Assembly (NCBI RefSeq): GCF_006782915.1
Contig: NZ_VCNP01000010.1
Span: 372,001 to 436,000 of the forward strand
DNA: 64,000 nt
Reading direction: 5' to 3'
From: Streptomyces calvus
Lineage (GTDB): Bacteria > Actinomycetota > Actinomycetes > Streptomycetales > Streptomycetaceae
Shown here: one piece after another, positions 9,014 to 16,282 of the stretch
Position numbering within the stretch: position 1 is the first letter of the stretch
Layout of the letters: every line of letters starts with the position of its first letter
Program-made: the position numbers and the translations under genes
Notes under the pieces: generated by a model
Told to the model about the DNA's origin: nothing
Database searches by the model: none
The model's input: the letters and a program-made list of their open reading frames with translations, nothing else

Positions 9014-10407
9014 CGGTACTCCAACTCCCCTGCGGCACGCAGGTGGTTCAGGGCGTACGAGCGCCAGGGGCGCCAGCTGTCGGGGACGTCCGGGCCGGGC
9101 GGGGCCACGTCGGGGTCGCCGAGGGCCCGGGTGCGGATCACGGCGATCGTCCGCTCGTCCAGGCCGGGGACGGCGGCCAGGGCCTCGCGGGCCTCGTCGC
9201 GGTCGGCGCCGGGCCCGAGGCGTACGGTGCCGTCGGCGAGGGCGGCGGCGAGCGCGCCCAGGGTGCTGTCGGGTTCGGCCTCGGCGAGGACGCCGGGTTC
9301 GGGGAAGAGGTGGGTGAGGCTGCCGCAGGGGGCGTCGAGCCGCTTGCCGTACCGCTGGACCAGCCGTGCGGCCTCGTCGCGGCCGGCCAGCGCGCGCACC
9401 GCCAGTTCGTCGGGGTCGGCGGCGAGCGCAGCCCGGGCCGGGCGGCGACCAGCGGGGCGAGCCGGGGGTCGGCGCCGAGCCGTTCGTCGACGGCGTACGG
9501 GTCGGCGTCCAGGTCGAACAGCCGCCGCAGCCGCTGCACGGCGGTGGTCAGGTCGCGGGGGTCGGTGAGGTGGACGCGGGCGTCGAGCCAGCCTCCGGGG
9601 TGGGCGCCGGTCGTGGTGCGGGCGGTGCCGGTGCGTTCGTCGACGGCGGCGATGCCGGTGCCGTACGGCAGGCGCAGGGTGCGCCGGTAGGTGCGGGCGC
9701 CGGGCGGGCCGCTCACGTCCTCGACGCCCGGGACGGCCTCGTGTGCCAGCAGGTCGAAGACGGGTCCCGGCCGGTAGGGGCCGCGGTGGGCGAGCCGCAG
9801 GGGGATGCCGGCGGTGGGGGGGTGTGCGGCGGGCGGTGCGGCCGGAGCGTGGGGCGGCGGCGCGCAGTTCGCTGGGTGTGGCTGCGTAGACGGCGCGCAT
9901 GGTGTCGTTGAACTGGCGCACGCTGGCGAATCCGGCGGCGAACGCGATCTGCGTGACGGGCAGCCCGGTGGTCTGCAGGAGCACGCGGGCGGCGTGCGCC
10001 CGCTGGGCGCGGGCGAGCGCGACGGGTCCGGCGCCGAGCTCGCCGGTGAGCTGGCGTTGCACCTGGCGGGTGCTGTAGCCGAGGCGTGCGGCGAGTCCGG
10101 CGACGCCCTCGCGGTCGACGACGCCGTCGGCGATCATCCGCATGGCCCGGCCCACGACGTCGGCGCGTACGTTCCACTCGGCGGAGCCGGGCACGGCGTC
10201 CGGGCGGCACCGCCGGCAGGCCCGGAATCCCGAGCCCTGCGCGGCGGCGGCGGTCGCGAAGAAGCGCACGTTGTGCCGCTTCGGCGTGACCGCCGGGCAA
10301 CTGGGACGGCAGTAGATGCCGGTCGTCTCGACGGCGAAGAAGAACACTCCGTCGAACCGGGCGTCCCGGCTGCGCACCGCCTCGTACCTGCTGTCCGTGT
10401 CCGTCAC
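9010..10407 (-). pseudogene. alkA: Ada-type activator fused to AlkA 3-methyladenine glycosylase, with two frame breaks
   Basis: The gene reads as Ada zinc domain (C33, C37, C64, C67), AraC-type HTH (VREQ-like helix [16 protein letters not shown]), then an AlkA glycosylase. It is not open throughout. From the GTG at 10407 the frame encodes the Ada and HTH parts to about 9825. The AlkA N-domain ([17 protein letters not shown] to [12 protein letters not shown]) is in another frame from about 9822 to 9435. The first frame then resumes for the helix-hairpin-helix region and the C-terminus ([20 protein letters not shown]). The first break coincides with a run of seven G at 9816-9822, a typical indel site. 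The second, near 9430, looks like a small deletion. It is either a real pseudogene or two sequencing errors; coupling to ogt is intact. Confidence 0.75.
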
Positions 10408-10467
10408 ACCGTCCAGTCTCCGCCACCGGGGCCTGCCCCGCTGGCGGAAATCGGACAGCGAGGTGTG

Positions 10468-11658
10468 CTACTGCCAACGACCCCGTTTGGCCTCCATCGC
10501 CGCCCGTCCGATGGCTCCCTTCCGCTTCCAGTCCTTGCGGATCTCGGCGCGGAGCCGGGCGTCGGTCTTGGCGACGATGCGCTGGTTCTCCCGCAGCAGT
10601 TTGCGGTAGCTGTCCAGGCGGCGTTCGGACAGGTCACCGGTCTCGATGGCGTCGCGGACGGCGCAGCCCGGCTCGCTGTCGTGGGCGCAGTCGTGGAAGC
10701 GGCAGTCCTGGGCGATCTCCTCGATCTCGGCGAACACCTGGCCGACGCCGCTGCCGGCGTCCCACAGGCCGACGCCGCGCAGGCCCGGCGTGTCGATGAG
10801 GACTCCGCCGCCGGGCAGGGCCAGCAGGTTGCGGGTGGTCGTGGTGTGCCGGCCCTTGCCGTCGACGTCGCGGGTGGCCTGTACGTCCATGACGTCCTCG
10901 CCGAGGAGCGCGTTGGCCAGGGTGGACTTGCCCGCGCCGGACTGTCCGAGCAGCACGGTGGTGCCGCCGCCGACGATCGCGGCGAGGACGTCGAGCCCTT
11001 CGCCCTCGGTCGCGCTGACGGTGAGCACCGGCACGCCCGGGGCGCTGGTCTCCACGTCCTGGACGAGGTGGGCGCGGGTCACCGCGTCCGGCACGAGGTC
11101 GGCCTTGGTGAGGACGACCACGGGCTGCGCCCCGGACTCCCAGGCGAGCGCGAGGAACCGTTCGATCCGGGCCAGTTCGAGTTCGACGGCGAGGGAGACG
11201 GCGACGACGGCGTGGTCGACGTTGGCGGCGAGGATCTGTCCCTCGGACCGCTTGGAGGAGGTGGAGCGCACGAACGCGGTGCGGCGCGGCAGGTAGGTGC
11301 GGACGTAGCGCGGGTTTCCGGCGGGTTCGACGGCGACCCAGTCGCCCGTGCAGACGACCCGCAGCGGGTCGTGCGGGGTGACGAAGGCGGTGTCGGCGCG
11401 CAGCGTCCCGTCGGCGGTGACGACGTCGCACTGGCCGCGGTCGACCCGGACGACCCGTCCGGGCAGCAGCCCTTCGGCGGCGTACGGGGCGAAGGCGTCC
11501 GCCCAGGCGTCGTCCCAGCCGTAAGGGGCGAGCGCGGAGGAGACGGACGGGACGGAGGCCGAGACGGAACCGGTAGCCGAGACGGAACCGGAGGAAGACG
11601 AGGGAGACGAGAAACGCGAAGAGCGTGAGGAAGACGAAGAAGGCGAAGCGGAGTTCAA
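10468..11658 (-). CDS. rsgA: Ribosome small-subunit-dependent GTPase A
   Basis: About 396 residues. An OB-fold (GRVVRVDRGQCDVVTADG) is followed by a circularly permuted GTPase: G4 LTKAD, G5 TVSATEGEG, G1 GQSGAGKSTL, G3 DTPGLRG. The C-terminal zinc knuckle is CRFHDCAHDSEPGC. This is the diagnostic order of RsgA/YjeQ, which aids late maturation of the 30S ribosomal subunit. I place the start at the TTG at 11658 because GAAGGG stands 8 bp upstream. The resulting N-terminus is a Ser/Pro/Val low-complexity stretch unlike the rest. The frame stays open to 11826, but that extension has no such site. A small ORF and a candidate promoter lie upstream. Confidence 0.9.
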   Translation of the reverse strand: MNSASPSSSSSRSSRFSSPSSSSGSVSATGSVSASVPSVSSALAPYGWDDAWADAFAPYAAEGLLPGRVVRVDRGQCDVVTADGTLRADTAFVTPHDPLRVVCTGDWVAVEPAGNPRYVRTYLPRRTAFVRSTSSKRSEGQILAANVDHAVVAVSLAVELELARIERFLALAWESGAQPVVVLTKADLVPDAVTRAHLVQDVETSAPGVPVLTVSATEGEGLDVLAAIVGGGTTVLLGQSGAGKSTLANALLGEDVMDVQATRDVDGKGRHTTTTRNLLALPGGGVLIDTPGLRGVGLWDAGSGVGQVFAEIEEIAQDCRFHDCAHDSEPGCAVRDAIETGDLSERRLDSYRKLLRENQRIVAKTDARLRAEIRKDWKRKGAIGRAAMEAKRGRWQ

Positions 11659-11729
11659 GGGGTGACCCTTCGGTGGGTGGCCCCGGCGTCCGCGCGTGCC
11701 GGTGCACGGACGCGGAAGGAAGGTGTGAG

Positions 11730-11801
11730 TCAGCCGGTGGCCACGGAGGTGGACGTGATGGATTCCGGGATGCGGGCAGCGCCCGTCACAGTGACAGCCA
11801 T
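11730..11801 (-). CDS. Small ORF (23 aa) with strong ribosome site upstream of rsgA
   Basis: MAVTVTGAARIPESITSTSVATG, preceded by AGGAGGTG seven bases before the ATG, one of the best ribosome sites in the window. It lies between a candidate promoter (11887-11917) and the rsgA TTG start, ending 72 bp before it. It could be a leader peptide controlling rsgA or an independent micropeptide. I do not recognise the sequence, and it lacks the cysteine-type leader signature known for Streptomyces sulphur genes. Confidence 0.45.
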   Translation of the reverse strand: MAVTVTGAARIPESITSTSVATG

Positions 11802-11886
11802 CGGTCGACACCTCCTCGCTCCACACATGCGTCGCGCGGGCGACGCTCCGGTGCGGCGGCGCTCGGCCACCGCGTGAACTGCGCTC

Positions 11887-11917
11887 ACACTAGCCGGGTG
11901 CCGCCCGCGCCCGTCAA
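11887..11917 (-). promoter_or_regulatory. Candidate vegetative promoter for the small ORF and rsgA
   Basis: On the minus strand TTGACG (11917-11912) is followed after 19 bp by TAGTGT (11892-11887). Both hexamers match the Streptomyces HrdB consensus (TTGACN / TAGNNT) well, though the spacer is slightly long. It points at the small ORF start 86 bp downstream. Confidence 0.5.
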
Positions 11918-11973
11918 CTCCTTTTCCGGGTCTGCGATCGGTGAGCACCGGTGGTCGCGCGGTCGGTGTGTTC

Positions 11974-12075
11974 TCGTGTCCGGTTGCTCCTCGTGTCCGG
12001 TTGCTCCTCGTGTCCGGACGCTCCTCGTGTCCGGACGCTCGTCGTGTCCGGACGCTCGTCGTGTCCGGTTGCTCG
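11974..12075. repeat. Six tandem copies of a 17-bp unit
   Basis: The unit is TCGTGTCCGGWYGCTCS. Copies run 11974-11990, 11991-12007, 12008-12024, 12025-12041, 12042-12058 and 12059-12075, differing at only two or three positions. The array lies between the 3' end of the phosphoesterase and the promoter of rsgA. There are no spacers, so it is not CRISPR. It could be a protein-binding array or a simple slippage product. Confidence 0.9.
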
Positions 12076-12105
12076 CGGTCTCGTGGTCCTGGGCGGCGGC
12101 GGGTG

Positions 12106-12867
12106 TCACGGGGTGTCGTCGCGCCCGTCCCGTGGGGCGAACGCCGCGAGGGCGTCGGCGTCGGTCGCGCGGGCGTGCAGGAAGTAGTCGGCCCACTCGG
12201 CGATCTCGGGGTAGGAGGAGTCCCGGGTGAGCCGGGTGACCGCAGCCTCGATGTCGAAGTGCGTGGTGCGCAGTTCGACGCCCGGCCCCAGCAGGGCCCA
12301 GTGCGCTCCGGTGCGTCCGTAGGGCATGCCGATGCTGCCCGGGTTGATCACGAGCCGGCCGTGGGCCAGGCGGACGAACGGCATGTGCGTGTGGCCGCAG
12401 ACCACGGTGCGGACGTCGGTGTCGAGTCCGTCGAAGACGTCCTTCCAGCGGTCGAGTCGCGAGTCGACCAGGACGACTTCCTCGTCGTCACGAGGCGTGG
12501 CATGGCAGAACAGCACCTTTCCCAGGCCGCTCACGGACAGCGAGAGCGACGACGGCAACGAGGCGAGCAGGTCCAGGTGGTCCTCGCGCAGTTGCGCGGC
12601 CGCCCAGGGGGCGATCGGATCGGGAATCGTGTCGCGTTGTCCCCGGCGGTGTTCGAGGAGTTCACGGTCGGCGTTGCCGCTGATCCAGACGACGCGGTCG
12701 CCGAGGCCGGTCAACAGGTCGAGGACCTGCGTCGGTTGCGGGCCGGCGGTGATGTCACCGGTGAGCACGATACGGTCGGCGGCCCGCACGTCCGGTTCGG
12801 CGGGCACGGCCTCCAGGGCCGGCAGGACTCCGTGGATGTCGGAGAGGACGGCTACTCGGTTCGGCAT
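12106..12867 (-). CDS. Calcineurin-like metallophosphoesterase (YfcE/MJ0936 type)
   Basis: 253 residues from MPNRVAVLSDIHG. All dimetal phosphoesterase motifs are present in order: D-I-H (SDIHG), G-D (LTGDITAG), G-N-x-D (ISGNADRE), H in FCHATPRDD, and G-H-T-H (VVCGHTHMPF). The short form with no membrane or signal segment fits cytosolic YfcE/MJ0936-type phosphodiesterases; the natural substrate cannot be told. GTG codons at 12873 and 12876 extend the frame by two or three residues and are alternative starts; none has a strong ribosome site. The product is in the same orientation as rsgA but separated by the repeat array. Confidence 0.85.
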   Translation of the reverse strand: MPNRVAVLSDIHGVLPALEAVPAEPDVRAADRIVLTGDITAGPQPTQVLDLLTGLGDRVVWISGNADRELLEHRRGQRDTIPDPIAPWAAAQLREDHLDLLASLPSSLSLSVSGLGKVLFCHATPRDDEEVVLVDSRLDRWKDVFDGLDTDVRTVVCGHTHMPFVRLAHGRLVINPGSIGMPYGRTGAHWALLGPGVELRTTHFDIEAAVTRLTRDSSYPEIAEWADYFLHARATDADALAAFAPRDGRDDTP

Positions 12868-12955
12868 GGTCACCACTGTGGGGTGAAGCCAGCCGCGCGG
12901 TACAGCCGTTCGCCCGACGCTCGGCTCACGGTGGGGCCGTTTCGGCGTGCCACCG

Positions 12956-13948
12956 TCATGTCGCCGCCGGCCCGAACCGGCGCCTGTACGCCGATGGGGT
13001 GATGCCGGTCTCGCGGCGCATCAGCGCGCGCAGATGGGCGGCGGTGCCGAGGCCGCTGCGTCGTGCGACCACGTCGAAGCGGGACTCGCCCCGCTCGATC
13101 AACCGGCAGGCCAGGGCGAGGCGTTCGCCCGTGAGCCATGCCAGAGGCGTCGTGCCCAGTTGGGCCCGGAAGCGGCGGTGCAGCGTCGCCGGACTGACCG
13201 CCGCGCGCGCCGCGAGGTCGGAGACGGTGAGCGGTGCGTCCAGCCGTTCCTGGGCCCACGCCAGGACCGGCGCAAGGGATTCGTCCGGCAGGTCGGGCAT
13301 GGGGCGTTCTACGAACTGCCGCTGCCCACCGTCCCGGTGCGCGGCGAAGACCAGTCGTCGGCTGACGGAGTTGGCGATCTCCGCGCCGTGGTCGCGGCGG
13401 ACCAGGTGCAGCCCGAGGTCGAGCGCCGCCGCGCTGCCTGCGGCGGTGAGGATGTCGCCGTCGTCCACGAACAGCACGTCCGGTTCGAGCCGGACGGAGG
13501 GGAAGCGGGCCCGGAAGGAATCCGCCCACTGCCAGTGCGCGGTGGCCCGGCGCCCGTCGAGGACTCCGGCCTCGGCCAGGGTGAAGGCGCCGCTGCAGAA
13601 GCCGACCAGGCGCGCGCCGCGGGCGTGCGCCCGCCGGACGGCGTTGAGCACGGCAGGACGGCGGGGCACCTCGACGTCCGGGCGGTTGGGGACGATCACG
13701 GTGTCCGCCTCGTCGGCTGCTTCCAGTGCGGCGACTCCCGTGAGCGTGAAGAATCCGTCTCGCATCAGGGTGCGGGGTTCCGGGGAGCAGAGCCTGAAGT
13801 CGTAGAGGTCCCGGCCGATCTCGGGTCTGCGCAGACCGAACACCTCGGTCGCGCAGCCGAGTTCGAAGGGGTTCGAGTTCTCGTCCACGATCACGACGAC
13901 CCGGTGGGGGCCCGCCGCGCGCACCGCGTGCGAGGATTCTTTCGCCAT
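12956..13948 (-). CDS. GlxA-family AraC-type regulator with DJ-1/PfpI domain
   Basis: 330 residues. The N-terminal class-I-amidotransferase/DJ-1-like domain (about 15-185) has the nucleophile-elbow sequence VGFCSGAFTLAEAG. Two AraC helix-turn-helix units follow (about 225-325: SDLAARAAVSPATLHRRF and DVVARRSGLGTAAHLRALMRRETGITPSAYRR). This is the standard GlxA/FtrA layout; members regulate catabolic genes, and the DJ-1 part is thought to sense a ligand rather than act as an enzyme. The cupin gene at 14001 is divergent, 52 bp away, and is the obvious candidate target. Confidence 0.88.
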   Translation of the reverse strand: MAKESSHAVRAAGPHRVVVIVDENSNPFELGCATEVFGLRRPEIGRDLYDFRLCSPEPRTLMRDGFFTLTGVAALEAADEADTVIVPNRPDVEVPRRPAVLNAVRRAHARGARLVGFCSGAFTLAEAGVLDGRRATAHWQWADSFRARFPSVRLEPDVLFVDDGDILTAAGSAAALDLGLHLVRRDHGAEIANSVSRRLVFAAHRDGGQRQFVERPMPDLPDESLAPVLAWAQERLDAPLTVSDLAARAAVSPATLHRRFRAQLGTTPLAWLTGERLALACRLIERGESRFDVVARRSGLGTAAHLRALMRRETGITPSAYRRRFGPAAT

Positions 13949-14000
13949 GTGCGATTCCTAGCACTCACGCCGGCCGTGCGAAACGGCTCAGGATGATCCC

Positions 14001-14396
14001 ATGAGCAGCGAACCCATCTCCCTCAGCAAGGCTCTGGCCTCCTTCGACGCCCTGTGGAGCCCTCGCATCGTCACGCGCGTCAACGACTACGACGTCCGCG
14101 TCGCCAAGGTCGAGGGCGAACACGTCTGGCACGTCCACGACGACACCGACGAGTTCTTCCTCGTACTCGACGGCGAGCTGCGCATCTTGCTGCGCGAGCC
14201 CGCCGGCGAACGCACCGTCGTGCTTCCCCGGGGCGCGGTCTTCACCGTTCCCCGGGGCACGGAGCACAAGCCGTACGCTCCGTCCGGCGCCGCGATCCTC
14301 ATGTTCGAACCCACCGGGACACCGACCGTCGGCGATCGCCATGGCGAGATCCCGGACCACGTGGACTCGACCACCGGGCACGCCCTCGACGTCTGA
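14001..14396 (+). CDS. Single-domain cupin protein
   Basis: 131 residues forming one cupin barrel. Motif 1 is HVHDDTDEFFLVLDGEL and motif 2 is PRGTEHKPYAPSGAAILMFEP. This gives the metal ligands H-x-H, E and a second-motif H expected of a mononuclear metal cupin. The ATG follows AGGA at a workable distance. It is divergent from the GlxA-type regulator, which probably controls it. The substrate is unknown; similar small cupins often act as isomerases, dioxygenase-like enzymes or sugar/ligand sensors. Confidence 0.8.
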   Translation: MSSEPISLSKALASFDALWSPRIVTRVNDYDVRVAKVEGEHVWHVHDDTDEFFLVLDGELRILLREPAGERTVVLPRGAVFTVPRGTEHKPYAPSGAAILMFEPTGTPTVGDRHGEIPDHVDSTTGHALDV

Positions 14397-14448
14397 ACCG
14401 GCAGGCTTCGGACGCGCTTCCTGTCCTTCCGGTACGCGTACGGCCGTG

Positions 14449-15969
14449 TCAGGCCGCGGCGCAGGGCCGCCCGTTGAGCGTGATGTCGTACGGCGGGGAG
14501 TTGGTGCCGCGCCAGGAGGCGAGGAAACCGAAGGCGAACCGGCCGCCGGCGGGGACGCTGCCGTTGTAGTGGGTGGCGCCGGCGGTGACGCGGGCGCCGC
14601 TCTGGTGCACCGAGGCGTCCCACATCTGGGTGATGCGCTGGCCATCGCGGAAGGCGAAGCCGACGCGCCATGAGTCGAGCGGGTCGCGGGTGACGACGGT
14701 GACGGTGGCCTGGAAGCCGTCGGGCCACTGGTTGACCAGGTCGTAGGCGACGCGGCAGGCGGCGGTCGCCACGCGGCCGGTGGTTTCGGGCCGGGCGGAG
14801 GGGGTGCCCTGGGGGGCGGGGCCGGAGTTGCCGGCGTACGGGGTGCGCTCGGCGGACGGCTCCGGGGAGGGGGCGGGCGGTGCGGGCCGCGTGGTGGACG
14901 GGGAGCGCGGTGTGGGCGGCGCCGGGCGTGTGGAGGGCGGGCGGGTCGTGGGCCGGGCGGAGGACGGGGACGGCTCGGGCGGTGCGGACGGGGCGGGGTC
15001 GGCGACGGGCCGTCGGTCGGTGCCGGGGTGTGCGGCGCTCTGTCCGGCCGTGTCACCGGTGGGCACCAGGGTGACGGCGAGGGCGAGCAGGGAGACGAGG
15101 ACGGCGGCGAGCAGCAGGGCGTGCCGGGCGACGCCCGAGCCGCCGGGTCCGTCGGCGGGGTCGTCGGTGTCGGGCCGTCCGGGCCCGGCCGCGAGGCGGG
15201 CCCGGGCGGCGCGGCGGCGGCGCTCCAGGTAGGCGGGGCCGCCCCAGCCGATCACCGCGCCGGCCGCCGCCCCGGGCCGTTGTCCGCCGTACGTCCGCAG
15301 GCAGGCGGCGGTCTCGGCGCACCGGGTGCAGGTGGCGAGGTGCCGGGAGAGGTCGTCGGGGGTGTCGGCGGCGGGCGAGCGGGTCACGGCGTCGAGCAGC
15401 CCGGCGTAGCCGCGGCACTCGGCGTCCAGCGGCGAGTCGAGGTGGTTGCGGTGGCAGCGGTCCCGGAACAGGCGCTTCACCTCGGCGAGTTCGCCGGCCG
15501 CGGTGGCGGGGTCGAGTCCGAGCCGGCGGGCCACCAGGGGCAGCGGCAGGGCCTCCACTTCGGCGAGCCAGAGCAGTTCGGCGTCGGTCGGCTGGAGATC
15601 GCGCAGCGCGCGCAGGGCGACGGGGCGTTCCGTGGGCGGGGCGGTGTAGCGGGCGGCCTGGTCGGAGTGGAGCCACTGCCGCAGTCCGGGGTCGAGCCGG
15701 TGCCCCTGTCCGGAGTCCTCCCAGGCGGCGGCCGTGGCGCGAACGGCGGTGAGCAGCAGGGGTATGCGGGGCAGCCGGGAGGAGCGGCGGCCGGTGCCCG
15801 CCTCCTCCGCGCGCAGTCGCCGTATGCCCTGTGCGAACGCCTCGCGGGCCAGGTCCGCGGCGGCGGAGGAGCCGGCCGTGCACAGATCGGCGTAGCACAG
15901 GACCGCGTCCCAGCACTCGGAGAACAGCGCCTCCTCGGTTACGTCCTGGGGGCTCGGCAGGTCGGGCAT
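14449..15969 (-). CDS. Sigma-like / zinc-finger / transmembrane protein ending in a CBM2 cellulose-binding domain
   Basis: 506 residues with an unusual order. The N-terminal half (about 10-185) is helical and looks like ECF sigma-factor regions 2 and 4 (DLAREAFAQGIRRLR; LPLPLVARRLGLDPATAAGELAEVKRLFRDRCHRN). A zf-HC2-type motif H-x3-C-x2-C follows (H210, C214, C217), as in anti-sigma factors. One membrane helix is near 282-303, then a Pro/Ser/Thr stalk. The C-terminal CBM2 domain of about 100 residues has the exposed tryptophans (NQWPDGF, DSWRVGF, QMWDAS, LASWRG). It may sense or hold cellulose outside while signalling inside. ATG 15969 has GGAG 5 bp upstream. Confidence 0.75.
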   Translation of the reverse strand: MPDLPSPQDVTEEALFSECWDAVLCYADLCTAGSSAAADLAREAFAQGIRRLRAEEAGTGRRSSRLPRIPLLLTAVRATAAAWEDSGQGHRLDPGLRQWLHSDQAARYTAPPTERPVALRALRDLQPTDAELLWLAEVEALPLPLVARRLGLDPATAAGELAEVKRLFRDRCHRNHLDSPLDAECRGYAGLLDAVTRSPAADTPDDLSRHLATCTRCAETAACLRTYGGQRPGAAAGAVIGWGGPAYLERRRRAARARLAAGPGRPDTDDPADGPGGSGVARHALLLAAVLVSLLALAVTLVPTGDTAGQSAAHPGTDRRPVADPAPSAPPEPSPSSARPTTRPPSTRPAPPTPRSPSTTRPAPPAPSPEPSAERTPYAGNSGPAPQGTPSARPETTGRVATAACRVAYDLVNQWPDGFQATVTVVTRDPLDSWRVGFAFRDGQRITQMWDASVHQSGARVTAGATHYNGSVPAGGRFAFGFLASWRGTNSPPYDITLNGRPCAAA

Positions 15970-16131
15970 GTGTCTCCTGCATCCACGAGCGAGGTCAACT
16001 CGCCACATCGGCGGTGAAGTTGAGGGAAACCTCGCGGCAGTGGCCGAGTTTTTCACGCTCCCGACACACCTGACAAGCGCCGCCCTCACGTTCCGTGGCG
16101 GCGCCGCGACCCCTCGCAGGGACCATACGCA

Positions 16132-16165
16132 CGGAAGGCCGGAACGTCTCGGTCCCGGCCTTCCG
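16132..16165 (-). terminator. Hairpin terminator downstream of the radical SAM gene
   Basis: A perfect 11-bp stem (16132-16142 with 16155-16165) with a 12-nt loop. It lies between the radical SAM gene (ending at 16283, transcribed toward it) and the start of the CBM2 fusion gene, so it should end the former and insulate the latter. Confidence 0.6.
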
Positions 16166-16200
16166 CTTTCCTCGTTCCTCGCCCCCCGTTACCCGTCTCG

Positions 16201-16260
<60 letters not shown>

Positions 16261-16282
16261 CCACCGCTCCTTGTGCGGTGCC

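Noticed and set aside
11974..12075. Could the tandem repeats be a CRISPR array?
   Set aside because: The 17-bp units abut without spacers and no cas gene is present.
11885..12196. Minus-strand frame through the 17-bp repeats
   Set aside because: It encodes a repetitive peptide but has no ribosome site and overlaps the end of the phosphoesterase gene.
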